Positions 8,530 to 16,633 of a stretch of DNA of 36,430 nucleotides are shown here, in pieces. The notes below the pieces were generated by a model that made no database searches, was not told where the DNA came from, and saw nothing but the letters and a program-made list of their open reading frames with translations. The DNA is from Bacteroidales bacterium. GTDB lineage: Bacteria; Bacteroidota; Bacteroidia; Bacteroidales; P3. The stretch lies in assembly GCA_017561155.1 (NCBI GenBank), contig JAFZDP010000073.1, forward strand, positions 1-36,430, written 5' to 3'. The position numbers and the translations under genes are program-made. How positions within the stretch are numbered: the stretch's first letter is position 1; each line of letters begins with the position of its first letter.

Positions 8530-9453
8530 ATGAATACAAGAAGTACTGCAAAAATCGCGATGTTGGTATGTACTCTTTTTGTGAGTGCCAACGTTTTCTT
8601 CTCTTGTGCCGGACAAGAAGTAGAAGATCAATTAGAAAGTTTAGAATCGGAAAAATTTGAATTGCAAAAACAATTCGATTCTATAATGGTAAGTTATGAA
8701 AAAATAAAATCGGAAAATGCTCTTTACGGAGAACAGTTTGCTGAAAAAGACAGTATAATTTCTGCTCAAGCAGGACAAATCAAAAATTTGTTAGCAGAAT
8801 TATCTGATACAAAAGGTGGTCAAGCTAGACCAACAACCAAAACTTCTAAATTACGTAAACAAGTTCAAGAACTACAAGAAACTTGTGATAATTATATGAA
8901 AGAATTGGAAGGTTTGAAGATTGAAAACGAAACTTTGAAAGCAGAAAACGAACAAATAAAAGTTGCTATGGAAGAAATAAAAGTAGCAAACGAAAAGTTG
9001 ATTTCTGAAAACCAAAAATTAGAACAAAAGGTTGAAAATGCACAACGTTTGGTTACTTCAGACGTAGTTGTTACTCCTATGCGTTCTAAATGTGGAAGTA
9101 ATGGTTTGAAAGCAACTAAATATGCTAACAAAGTAGATGTTATAAAAATAGAAACTCGTATCATAGCAAACGACGTAGTTGAACCTGGTACAAAAACTAT
9201 TTATGCTAGAATTACAGGACCTAATAATCGTGTGTTGTGTAATGGAACTGCTGAAGAATTTAGTTTTGATGTAGATGGTTCTCCATTGCAATATACCGCA
9301 AAACAAGATATCGAATTTGATGGTAATTCTAGAAAAGTGGTGATTAATTGGTCTAGAAACGAAAATGTAAAGGTTATAAAAGGAACTTACAGAGTTTCGT
9401 TGTATGCCGATGGTCAAGAAATAGGAAAAGCATCGTTTAAATTGACTAGATAA
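8530..9453 (+). CDS. Coiled-coil lipoprotein with C-terminal beta domain
   Basis: A 307-residue exported protein. Residues 1-26 look like a lipoprotein signal ending in VFFSC (C26). Residues about 30-180 are charged heptad repeats (ESLESEKFELQKQ, ENETLKAENEQIK, ENQKLEQKVENAQ), interrupted near 98-105 by a short RPTTK break: two coiled-coil blocks. Residues about 190-307 are beta-rich (GTKTIYARITGPNNRVL, GTYRVSLYADGQEIG) and resemble an Ig-like or fibronectin-like sandwich. Lipid anchor, rod and terminal beta domain would hold the last domain away from the membrane, so a periplasmic spacer or scaffold role is plausible. I do not recognise a characterised relative. Divergent from comF and followed by a 14-bp inverted repeat. 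Confidence 0.75.
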   Translation: MNTRSTAKIAMLVCTLFVSANVFFSCAGQEVEDQLESLESEKFELQKQFDSIMVSYEKIKSENALYGEQFAEKDSIISAQAGQIKNLLAELSDTKGGQARPTTKTSKLRKQVQELQETCDNYMKELEGLKIENETLKAENEQIKVAMEEIKVANEKLISENQKLEQKVENAQRLVTSDVVVTPMRSKCGSNGLKATKYANKVDVIKIETRIIANDVVEPGTKTIYARITGPNNRVLCNGTAEEFSFDVDGSPLQYTAKQDIEFDGNSRKVVINWSRNENVKVIKGTYRVSLYADGQEIGKASFKLTR

Positions 9454-9472
9454 TTTTTATTATAAGTTCTAT

Positions 9473-9504
9473 AGTAGCCAATTATAGCAATATAATTGGC
9501 TACT
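9473..9504. terminator. Perfect 14-bp inverted repeat between lipoprotein and murL-like gene
   Basis: AGTAGCCAATTATA (9473-9486) and TATAATTGGCTACT (9491-9504) are perfect complements around a GCAA tetraloop. Only a weak T stretch follows (TTCGTT), so it could be a terminator, an attenuator in the leader of the next gene, or an operator. Confidence 0.6.
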
Positions 9505-9528
9505 TTCGTTAATGCTACTTTGAAATAT

Positions 9529-10878
9529 ATGCCAACAAACAATTTTGAGAAATATATAGCATTAAGAGCTAAATATTCACAGTTTTGCTACGAGTCCTTT
9601 TCGTACGAAAAAGTTGAAGAGGATTTGCGCATTACTTTTTCTTTTACTGCTAATGAGATTACTTTTAATCCAACTATAGTGGTGCCAAATAGAAAGTTCT
9701 ATACTTGGGATAATATTTCGTCTGAAGGTATGGAACTTTTGGTTTTTAATATAGGAATGATTGAACTTATTAGCTATTGGAAATCTGTTTGTTCTCCAAA
9801 TCTTATTATAAAACCTTTTTTGTTGACGAAAGAGCAAATAGATTTTTGGAAAAAATTATATTACAATGGCTTGTCTGAGTTTTTTTATATTAATGGAATA
9901 TCTGTAGACTCTGCTAGTTTTATGGATATAGAGTGTGACTCAGACAGACCTATGCTAAAAACTAAATTTTCAACCGACGATTCTTTTATTGTTCCAATAG
10001 GTGGTGGAAAAGATTCTGTTGTAACATTGGAATTACTTCGTAATGCACAGAAAGATATTATTCCAATGATAATAAATCCAAGAGGAGCTACATTAGAATG
10101 TGCAAAGAAAGCTGACTTTGAACGTTTGGATTTTATTGAAGTTAGAAGAACTATAGATCCTAAATTGTTGGAGTTAAATAGTAATGGATATTTAAACGGA
10201 CATACACCATTCTCCGCTATGTTAGCATTTCATTCGTTGTTGCTGTCGGCTGCTACAGGGCGAAAACATATTGCTTTATCGAACGAGTCTAGTGCCAACG
10301 AATGCACTGTTCCCGGAACCAATGTAAATCATCAATATTCTAAAAGTCTTGAATTTGAAAACGATTTCAGACGTTATGTAAGCACTTGTATTTCTGAAGA
10401 TTTTAATTATTTCAGTTTTTTACGACCTCTTACTGAGCTACAAATAGCAATGTTGTTTGCCGGAAATTTGCAGTATTTCGATGTCTTTAAGAGTTGTAAT
10501 GTCGGAAGTAAACAAGATATTTGGTGTGGAAATTGTCCTAAATGCTTATTTGCATATATCATTCTATCGCCATTTATCAATCCTGAAGTGTTGAATAGAA
10601 TATTTGGAAAGTCGATGTTGAATGATATTTCGTTGAAAAACTATTTTGACGAACTTGTCGGTGTTTCGCCTGTTAAGCCATTTGAATGTGTAGGAACTAT
10701 CGAGGAAGTTAATGTAGCTTTATCCATGACAATAAAACGTTTCTATTCAGAATCAAATTTGCCGGTTTTATTGAAAGGTTATAATCCTAAATTTGTTGCT
10801 ATGGATTTGAATGTGTTAGAAAATAATCATAATTTGTCTGACGAATTATTAGCATTGTTGCAAAAAGCTGTTGGCTGA
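9529..10878 (+). CDS. MurL-like protein (UDP-MurNAc-L-Ala-L-Glu epimerase family, ATP-pyrophosphatase fold)
   Basis: A 449-residue cytoplasmic protein. PIGGGKDS at 156-163 is a PP-loop (cf. SGGKDS) of the adenine nucleotide alpha-hydrolase fold. It is followed by SNESSANECTVPG and NHQYSKSLEFE, which I recognise from MurL proteins, and by a WCGNCPKC cysteine cluster (C333, C336, C339). MurL, described in Xanthomonas, epimerises the L-Glu of UDP-MurNAc-L-Ala-L-Glu in peptidoglycan synthesis, working with MurD2. No murD2 or other mur gene is adjacent here, so the function is inferred from motifs only; another amidating or adenylating enzyme of this fold, such as a QueC relative, is possible. The start is ATG 9529: the TTG at 9496 lies inside the preceding hairpin. 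queG follows after 11 bases, suggesting an operon with queG and lipA. Confidence 0.65.
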   Translation: MPTNNFEKYIALRAKYSQFCYESFSYEKVEEDLRITFSFTANEITFNPTIVVPNRKFYTWDNISSEGMELLVFNIGMIELISYWKSVCSPNLIIKPFLLTKEQIDFWKKLYYNGLSEFFYINGISVDSASFMDIECDSDRPMLKTKFSTDDSFIVPIGGGKDSVVTLELLRNAQKDIIPMIINPRGATLECAKKADFERLDFIEVRRTIDPKLLELNSNGYLNGHTPFSAMLAFHSLLLSAATGRKHIALSNESSANECTVPGTNVNHQYSKSLEFENDFRRYVSTCISEDFNYFSFLRPLTELQIAMLFAGNLQYFDVFKSCNVGSKQDIWCGNCPKCLFAYIILSPFINPEVLNRIFGKSMLNDISLKNYFDELVGVSPVKPFECVGTIEEVNVALSMTIKRFYSESNLPVLLKGYNPKFVAMDLNVLENNHNLSDELLALLQKAVG

Positions 10879-10889
10879 AAGATGTATTT

Positions 10890-11807
10890 ATGAAAGAATC
10901 TTTTTATATATCGTCGAACTACATAAAGGAGCAAGCCTTAGCTTTAGGTTTTGATGCTTGTGGCATTGCTTTGGCAGGTGAGTTGCCGAGATTTAAAGAA
11001 GATTTGAGTAAGTGGTTGTCGTTAGGCTATAATGCTGAAATGCATTATATGAAACAGAATGCAGATAAGCGTTCTAATCCTCAGATGCTTTGTTCGGATG
11101 CTGTTTCGGTTATAAGTGTGTTGGTGGGATACAAGCCATCTTGGCAATTGGAAAAACAACCATATATTGCACAATATGCCTATGCTGAGGATTATCATCG
11201 AAAAATAAAACAAATGTTATTTCGATTGATAAACACAATACAAAAGGATTATCCGTCGTTTATTGGTATTCCTTATGTCGATACGGCTCCAATTTCGGAC
11301 AAGGTGTGGGCAAAGCGTAGCGGTTTAGGTTGGATAGGAAAAAATACGTTGTTGATAAATGCTCGTTTGGGGTCGTGGGTTAATATCGGTGAAATTGTGT
11401 GTAACATAACCTCTGAATACGACTCGATTGTAGAGGATATGTGTAAGGAATGTACCAAATGTTTAGACGCATGCCCAAACAAAGCAATAACACCGAATGG
11501 GATAAATGCTAACAAATGTATTGCTTACAATACAATTGAAAATAAGAATGCCAAACTGCCACACAATTTAAAATTGAATGGATATGTGTTTGGTTGTGAT
11601 ATATGTCAGAAGGCGTGTCCTTTTAATGCTGATGTAGAACCGATGATTAGTATAGACGAAGATAGAAAAAGACAATTGGAAAATGTAGGTAGTATAGATG
11701 AAAAAGACTTTAAACGGCTGATAAAACACACAGCCATGGAGAGAATAAAATATTCTCAGTTGCAAAGAAATATAAATAAGAATAAATATACAAAAGAAGA
11801 TAAATAA
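10890..11807 (+). CDS. queG: Epoxyqueuosine reductase
   Basis: A 305-residue enzyme that reduces epoxyqueuosine to queuosine in the wobble position of tRNAs with GUN anticodons, using cobalamin and two [4Fe-4S] clusters. Both ferredoxin-like cysteine sets are present: CKECTKCLDACP (C185, C188, C191, C195) and CDICQKACP (C236, C239, C243). Conserved blocks such as YVDTAPISDKVWAKRSGLGWIGKN are clear. It lacks the C-terminal HEAT-like extension of the longer E. coli protein, as shorter QueG forms do. Its stop codon overlaps the lipA start by one base (TAATG), so the two are translationally coupled. Confidence 0.95.
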   Translation: MKESFYISSNYIKEQALALGFDACGIALAGELPRFKEDLSKWLSLGYNAEMHYMKQNADKRSNPQMLCSDAVSVISVLVGYKPSWQLEKQPYIAQYAYAEDYHRKIKQMLFRLINTIQKDYPSFIGIPYVDTAPISDKVWAKRSGLGWIGKNTLLINARLGSWVNIGEIVCNITSEYDSIVEDMCKECTKCLDACPNKAITPNGINANKCIAYNTIENKNAKLPHNLKLNGYVFGCDICQKACPFNADVEPMISIDEDRKRQLENVGSIDEKDFKRLIKHTAMERIKYSQLQRNINKNKYTKEDK

Positions 11808-12673
11808 TGGAAATACGACGCAAACCGGACTGGTTGAAGATTAAGTTGGGAGGAGGAGAAAATTATCCTCAAACAAAAAAGATAGTAGAACAACACCATT
11901 TGCATACAATATGCAGTAGTGGAAAATGTCCAAACATAGGAGAATGCTGGAGTAAAGGTACTGCTACTTTTATGATATTGGGTGAAATATGTACTCGTTC
12001 GTGTAAATTCTGTGCTACAAAAACAGGTAAACCATTGCCGGTTGATGTAGAAGAGCCAGCACGTGTTGCTGAGAGTGTAAGATTGATGAATTTGAAACAT
12101 TGTGTGATAACTTCTGTAGACCGTGACGATTTGGACGATAAAGGAGCAAAACATTGGGCAGATACTATAACAGAAATACGCAATCAGAATCCAAATACGA
12201 TAATAGAAATACTTGTTCCGGATTTTGATGCTAATAAAGAGTGGATAGATATAGTGTTGGAAAGCAAGCCTGATGTTTATGGTCATAATATGGAAACAGT
12301 AGAGCGTTTGTCTAATCAAGTGCGTAGTCGTGCTAAATATCCGGTAAGTTTAGAAGCTCTAAGATATGCTGCTGAAAAAGGTTTCATAACCAAGAGCGGT
12401 ATAATGGTAGGTTTGGGCGAAACTAAAGAAGAAGTAGTACAAGTAATGAAGGATTTGAGAACTGTAGGATGTAGATTATTTACAATAGGTCAATATTTGC
12501 AACCTACACCAAACAATCTTGATATTGTAGAATATGTGACACCTGAACAGTTCGCCGAATACAAAAAAATAGGCATGGAATTAGGATTTGATAATGTAGA
12601 GGCCGGTCCATTGGTTCGTAGCTCATACATGGCTGAAAAAACATTTTTAGAGTCGCATATTTGTAGAAAATAA
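11807..12673 (+). CDS. lipA: Lipoyl synthase
   Basis: A 288-residue radical SAM enzyme that inserts two sulfurs into octanoyl groups on lipoyl-dependent proteins. The auxiliary cluster ligands C36, C41, C47 (CSSGKCPNIGEC) and the radical SAM motif CTRSCKFC (C62, C66, C69) are present, and the conserved C-terminal RSS (in PLVRSSYMAEKTF) supplies the serine ligand of the auxiliary cluster. Length is normal. Its start codon overlaps the stop of queG. No lipB is next to it in the window. Confidence 0.97.
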   Translation: MEIRRKPDWLKIKLGGGENYPQTKKIVEQHHLHTICSSGKCPNIGECWSKGTATFMILGEICTRSCKFCATKTGKPLPVDVEEPARVAESVRLMNLKHCVITSVDRDDLDDKGAKHWADTITEIRNQNPNTIIEILVPDFDANKEWIDIVLESKPDVYGHNMETVERLSNQVRSRAKYPVSLEALRYAAEKGFITKSGIMVGLGETKEEVVQVMKDLRTVGCRLFTIGQYLQPTPNNLDIVEYVTPEQFAEYKKIGMELGFDNVEAGPLVRSSYMAEKTFLESHICRK

Positions 12674-12681
12674 ATATAAGA

Positions 12682-12812
12682 GGCAACTTCTGTAAAAGAA
12701 AAAGAAGTTCGTACTATAAATTGTATAAAATATGTTCTATGCTATTAATATATTGACATGGTAATGTTTTAACAATATGGTAGTTTTTAAGTTTCTATTT
12801 ATAGAAGTTGCC
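12682..12812. other. Distant inverted repeat enclosing a 111-bp AT-rich segment
   Basis: GGCAACTTCT (12682-12691) and AGAAGTTGCC (12803-12812) are exact complements flanking 111 bases without a gene, just after lipA. An internal AAGAAGTTC (12702-12710) could compete for pairing with the left arm. It could be a closed-loop 3' RNA structure, a small RNA, or a tiny mobile-element remnant. Confidence 0.35.
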
Positions 12813-12879
12813 TTGTTAAAGAAAGAGAATTATTATTCCTAAATAATATTAAAGGTGCATATCAATCAAGAAATGTTTG

Positions 12880-12888
12880 TACCTTTGC
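12880..12888 (+). promoter_or_regulatory. -7 element (TACCTTTGC) of the small exported protein gene
   Basis: TACCTTTGC lies 23 bases before the ATG pair at 12912/12915 and argues against the upstream GTG at 12855 as start. Confidence 0.6.
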
Positions 12889-12911
12889 AACCTAAAAGAA
12901 AAAATACACTT

Positions 12912-13445
12912 ATGATGAAAAAAACATTTATAGCAGTAATGTTTCTTGCTTTGGCAGTATTTGTTAAAGCTCAAACTATGGAATATAGCAAATACGAGGT
13001 TCCGGAATATAGTATATCTGATGCTCAAAGCTGTAAACAATACAATCATAATATATTGGAGTGCGTACATTGGTTGGAAAATGTGTCGCCGAATATATTT
13101 AAAGATGAGCAGGTAAAAGCAAAAAAATTCCTTATAGAATGGGCAACTTTGAGTAGTGATGTGTCTGTTGTAATGGACGAAAAGATAGTAACGTTTATAA
13201 AAAGTTCGCCGGATATGCTTGTATATTATGTAGGAGGTTGGGTGAAAAAATCGCTTACTACAAAAAATAAATTATTCAAGAGCGACTATGCGTATGCCGG
13301 ATTGCAAAGTGTAATGAATTATTACAAACGTTATAACAAACTTGTTAATCAAGATTTGAATATAGAAAAACTTATTCAGATGGATAGTAACGGTGCTTTG
13401 CTTATTCAGTTGCAAAAGGATATGATAAAGTACGACTTTAACTAA
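12912..13445 (+). CDS. Exported protein of unknown function
   Basis: A 177-residue protein (or 176 if the second ATG, at 12915, is used). Residues 1-21 form a signal peptide (MKK, hydrophobic core, cleavage after VKA). The mature part is mainly helical, with ECVHWLENVSPNIF near its N-terminus and YAGLQSVMNYYKRYNKLVNQDLNIEKL towards the C-terminus, and no motif I recognise. It reads as a soluble periplasmic helical protein. It precedes the RsmI-family gene by 13 bases and is probably co-transcribed with it, although no functional link is apparent. Confidence 0.7.
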   Translation: MMKKTFIAVMFLALAVFVKAQTMEYSKYEVPEYSISDAQSCKQYNHNILECVHWLENVSPNIFKDEQVKAKKFLIEWATLSSDVSVVMDEKIVTFIKSSPDMLVYYVGGWVKKSLTTKNKLFKSDYAYAGLQSVMNYYKRYNKLVNQDLNIEKLIQMDSNGALLIQLQKDMIKYDFN

Positions 13446-13458
13446 ATCGTTTCTACTT

Positions 13459-14169
13459 ATGCCACAAAAAGGTAAGTTGATTCTGTTTCCGGTCGGGATA
13501 GGTAATGATGATTTATCTGTTTCGTTGCCTGCATATAATGCTTCGTTGCTCGATAGTTGTACAGCTTTTATAGTAGAAGAATTGAGGACAGCTCGTAGAT
13601 TTTTGAAAAAGGCAGGTTATACTCGTAGCATAGACGAAACAAATTTTTATTTGCTCAACGAACATACACAAGACACTGAGATTAGCACTTATTTAGATGC
13701 AATAGATGAGGGCGAAAACGTTGGCTTATTGTCTGAAGCCGGTTTGCCTTGTATAGCCGATCCGGGTGCCAAGATAGTCAAAATGGCTCAGCATAAAGGC
13801 ATCGAAGTGCAGCCGTTGGTTGGACCGTCATCGTTGATGTTGGCATTGATGGCTTCGGGGTTTAATGGTCAAAATTTTGCGTTTAATGGCTATTTGCCGA
13901 TAGATAAGGGCGAGAGGGTAAGAGCAATTAAAAATTTAGAGATGAAGATTTTTAAAGAAAATCAAACTCAGTTATTTATAGAAGCTCCGTATAGAAACAA
14001 TCAGATGCTGGAAACTCTTGCTACTGTATGTAGCCCAAATACTATGATTTGCGTAGCATGCGATATTTCGCTCGAAACACAGTTTATAAAAACTAAAACT
14101 GCCAAACAGTGGAAAAATAATCCTCCAAATTTGCATAAACGAAATACAGTGTTTGTTATGTATAAATAG
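13459..14169 (+). CDS. SAM-dependent methyltransferase, RsmI/tetrapyrrole methylase family
   Basis: A 236-residue enzyme of the tetrapyrrole-methylase fold. LFPVGIGN near the start, LLSEAGLPCIADPG around 95-108 and PLVGPSSLMLALMASG around 120-135 match the SAM-binding loops of RsmI, which 2'-O-methylates C1402 of 16S rRNA. It is shorter than E. coli RsmI (286 residues) and has SEAGLPCIADPG rather than SDAGTPGISDPG. It may therefore be the shorter RsmI paralogue common in Bacteroidota, whose substrate is uncertain; for that reason I give no gene symbol. Confidence 0.85.
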   Translation: MPQKGKLILFPVGIGNDDLSVSLPAYNASLLDSCTAFIVEELRTARRFLKKAGYTRSIDETNFYLLNEHTQDTEISTYLDAIDEGENVGLLSEAGLPCIADPGAKIVKMAQHKGIEVQPLVGPSSLMLALMASGFNGQNFAFNGYLPIDKGERVRAIKNLEMKIFKENQTQLFIEAPYRNNQMLETLATVCSPNTMICVACDISLETQFIKTKTAKQWKNNPPNLHKRNTVFVMYK

Positions 14170-14276
14170 GGGAAGATGCTGCTGATGGCGAATCTGATAT
14201 TATAAGGCTTATATGTGTAATAAAAACTACAAGTAGAATCTTTAGAATGAAAGTCAAAATATAGTTTATAGCAGTA

Positions 14277-14540
14277 CGATATAAATTGAAAAATACATCG
14301 TGATGTAGTCGGATCTTCATCACGATGTATTTTTTATTTCATCGCGATGTAGTACTGTCCTAGATCGCGATCTATTTTTCGGCACGTCAAATAGTGAAAA
14401 ATAGGGCTATAGGTTGCCGTTTTTTTATCCGGGTGTCTTCGTTTTCATGGTATATCGTCGTTGTATTTATACCCGGGTCTTATTGAAATGATAATAGGGT
14501 ATGATTTATTGAATGGTATCGATTCGATTATTTCCATTGT
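14277..14540. repeat. Degenerate 22-bp periodic array (copy A), core CGCGATGTAG
   Basis: Clear units start at 14299 (CGTGATGTAG), 14321 (CACGATGTAT), 14343 (CGCGATGTAG) and 14366 (CGCGATCTAT): spacings 22, 22 and 23. Weaker 22-bp periodicity continues: CCGGGT at 14429 and 14473 (44 apart), and ATGGTAT at 14447 and 14513 (66 apart). A possible earlier unit begins at 14277. The same core with the same period recurs at 26315-26490. The sequence between 14170-14276 and 14541-14727 shows nothing I can name. Confidence 0.65.
14289..14336 (+). terminator. 17-bp perfect hairpin after the RsmI-family gene
   Basis: AAAAATACATCGTGATG (14289-14305) and CATCACGATGTATTTTT (14318-14334) are exact complements around a 12-base loop with T-tract, so it can terminate in either direction. 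Its two arms are also the first two units of the 22-bp array described next. Confidence 0.75.
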
Positions 14541-14727
14541 CGGTGTTATGAAAAATGAAAGAAACAAAAGAAATATCTAACTGGAAATGTGAAAAAGAAA
14601 AAAGTTACGATAAAAGAAAAGTGTGAAAACGTATTTAGGGAAGGCGTCGTATTAGAGTTCTAATGTAAGCGAAATGGTTCGCAATAGTATTTAATAATCT
14701 AAAAAACACTTGGAAAACAAAATAGTA

Positions 14728-14760
14728 TTTGGTAATTGTGTAAAAAAATCTTATCTTTGC
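14728..14760 (+). promoter_or_regulatory. Promoter of the PspC-domain gene cluster
   Basis: TTTG at 14728-14731, then 20 bases, then TATCTTTGC at 14752-14760: an ideal Bacteroidota -33/-7 pair. Transcription would start near 14767, giving a leader of about 75 bases. Confidence 0.8.
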
Positions 14761-14830
14761 ATCGAGAATATGTTTGTACTTGTTGTATAAATATATTTGA
14801 TTCATAGTATATTAACACTTAAACCAAGAT

Positions 14831-14836
14831 AGGAGG
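14831..14836 (+). promoter_or_regulatory. Shine-Dalgarno AGGAGG before a TTG start
   Basis: A complete AGGAGG five bases before TTG 14842. Strong Shine-Dalgarno sequences are rare in this window, and here one identifies a non-ATG start. Confidence 0.75.
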
Positions 14837-14841
14837 ATATT

Positions 14842-15027
14842 TTGAAGAAACTATATAGATCGCGAACCGATAGGAAAATATGCGGAGTATGCGGCGGATT
14901 GGCTGAATATTTGAATGTAGATGCTACAATTGTGCGTTTGGTATGTGTTGTGGCATCAATACTTACAGCGGTAATTTTAGGACTGTTGTTATATTTTGTT
15001 GCAGCCTTGATAATACCTGAAAAGTAA
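14842..15027 (+). CDS. PspC domain protein
   Basis: A 61-residue single-pass membrane protein that is essentially a bare PspC domain: a basic N-terminus (KKLYRSRTDRKICGVCGGLAEYLNVD) followed by one helix (about 32-57, VCVVASILTAVILGLLLYFVAALIIP). PspC proteins take part in envelope-stress (phage-shock) responses as sensors or regulators. The start is TTG, supported by AGGAGG five bases upstream; no in-frame ATG exists. It leads a cluster of envelope genes (lipoprotein, M23 peptidase, rseP, LptF/G), which fits an envelope-stress role. Confidence 0.88.
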   Translation: MKKLYRSRTDRKICGVCGGLAEYLNVDATIVRLVCVVASILTAVILGLLLYFVAALIIPEK

Positions 15028-15071
15028 TTGATTGTGTTCAATATTGATTAATAAGATAATAATTTTGGAAT

Positions 15072-15560
15072 ATGAAGAAAGTGATATATTTATCGGCAAC
15101 ATTGTTTTTATTTAGTAGTTGCTTTTTTGGAAAAACAGTTTCGAATACTACTCCGACCGGTCAAACGGCATCTGCAACAGGAGAATATGTAGGAGAAGTA
15201 TACGTTGAAGAGCCCCAACAGGTAGAGTATGCATCGTGGTTGAATAAAGATGAAGCCAAGGAATTGAATGCTATTTTTGAAGCTTATAGAAACGATTTCG
15301 ATTTTACCAACAAGAATGTGATATTCTTTATGGGTAGCACCGGAAAATTAAGAAGCAATAAAGAGCATTATTTCAGAATGCAGAAAAAATATGACAATAC
15401 TTCGTACTACAATCGCGATAATGGTTATTTGTATATATTCGACGAAGACCAAAAAGCAGCTGTAGGTGGCTATGATGCTGCAATTGTATTTTGGACTAAA
15501 AATCAGCTGTCGACCGAAGAAGTAATGGAACGTATAATGCAAGAACCTCCGGTAGAATAG
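15072..15560 (+). CDS. Lipoprotein of unknown function
   Basis: A 162-residue protein with a lipoprotein signal (lipobox FSSC, C17). A Thr/Ser/Gly-rich linker (about 20-48) precedes a compact domain with ASWLNKDEAKELNAIFEAY, VIFFMGSTGKLRSNKEHYF and YLYIFDEDQKAAVGGYDAAIVFWTK. I do not recognise the family. It lies 44 bases after the PspC gene and 97 before the M23 peptidase gene. Confidence 0.7.
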   Translation: MKKVIYLSATLFLFSSCFFGKTVSNTTPTGQTASATGEYVGEVYVEEPQQVEYASWLNKDEAKELNAIFEAYRNDFDFTNKNVIFFMGSTGKLRSNKEHYFRMQKKYDNTSYYNRDNGYLYIFDEDQKAAVGGYDAAIVFWTKNQLSTEEVMERIMQEPPVE

Positions 15561-15657
15561 AGGTAAAAGCTTTTGGATTGCGATACAACAAAAGCTGAAT
15601 ACGTTCGTTATCCTAAAAATATAGTACAGAAAATACCATAGGCAAATAGTAGGAAAA

Positions 15658-16608
15658 ATGGGTAAAAAGAAAGAGCAATTTCTTGAAAAACTGAATACGA
15701 TAAAAAAAGATCTGGGACACAAACAGCGTTTTGTGATAATAGATTCGGAAACCTTTAAAGAGAGGTGGTCGTTTCAATTGTCGGCAAAAAATTTATTTGT
15801 GGCTGTAGGTCTTAGTGTTATTGTATTGGTAGTGCTTACTACCATTTTAATTGCTTTTACCCCTTTGCGTGAGTATATTCCCGGATATATGCAAACGGAT
15901 TTGATGGAGCAAGTATATGAAAGTACTATGACGATCGATTCGTTAGAGCAACGTATGCACAATCAGGAACTTTTGTTGGCAAACATAAAAGCAGTGGTTG
16001 CCGGAGAGATTATCTTGGACGAAGTGCAAAAAAGAGATACGTTGAAATCTAAACCCGGTTTAGATGTACGGTCTAAGTCTGATTCGTTGTTGAGGCAAGA
16101 AATAGAGGCTCAAGATAAATACCAAGTGAAGGCAGGAACGGGCGACAAGAGAAACGTGGACAATGTACATGCCAATAATGTCGAAAGTTCTAATATGATT
16201 CATACTCAAATGAATTTTGCCGACAATAGGTCGGTGTCTGATTACCTATTTTACACGCCGTTGAAGGGTAAGGTTGTATCGGAATTTGACCCACAAAAAC
16301 GACATTATGGTATTGATATTGCCGGTAGTGAGAATGCTGTTGTGAAATCTGTTTACAATGGTACAGTTTTGTTTTCCGATTTTACTTTAAAAACAGGCTA
16401 TATCATAGCTATTCAGCACCCCAACAATATGATTTCGGTTTATAAGCACAATAGTGCGTTGTTGAAACATACCGGCGATGTAGTAAGGGCAGGGGAGCCA
16501 ATTGCATTTATAGGCAATACCGGCGAACTTACATCCGGGCCACACTTACATTTAGAGTTGTGGTATAACGGAAAATCGATAAATCCGGTAGAGTACATAA
16601 GTTTTTAA
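15658..16608 (+). CDS. M23 family peptidase (LytM-type, membrane-anchored)
   Basis: A 316-residue protein that probably cleaves peptide cross-links in peptidoglycan. It has a cytoplasmic N-terminus of about 45 residues, one membrane helix (about 47-70, LFVAVGLSVIVLVVLTTILIAF), a short coiled stalk (ESTMTIDSLEQRMHNQELLL) and a C-terminal LytM domain. The zinc site is complete: H216-x3-D220 (HYGID) and H296-x-H298 (GPHLHLELW). As in many Bacteroidota M23 proteins there is no signal peptidase site. It may be an active endopeptidase or an activator of amidases; the intact HxH favours activity. Confidence 0.92.
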   Translation: MGKKKEQFLEKLNTIKKDLGHKQRFVIIDSETFKERWSFQLSAKNLFVAVGLSVIVLVVLTTILIAFTPLREYIPGYMQTDLMEQVYESTMTIDSLEQRMHNQELLLANIKAVVAGEIILDEVQKRDTLKSKPGLDVRSKSDSLLRQEIEAQDKYQVKAGTGDKRNVDNVHANNVESSNMIHTQMNFADNRSVSDYLFYTPLKGKVVSEFDPQKRHYGIDIAGSENAVVKSVYNGTVLFSDFTLKTGYIIAIQHPNNMISVYKHNSALLKHTGDVVRAGEPIAFIGNTGELTSGPHLHLELWYNGKSINPVEYISF

Positions 16609-16633
16609 AAGAAAAAAAGAAAGAAAAATTTAG

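Noticed and set aside
12855..12911. GTG start for the exported protein
   Set aside because: The -7 element lies inside this extension and the signal peptide begins at the ATG pair at 12912/12915.
14277..14540. CRISPR array
   Set aside because: Repeats are too short and too degenerate, contiguous without distinct spacers, and no cas genes are present; the same holds for the arrays at 26315 and 35988.
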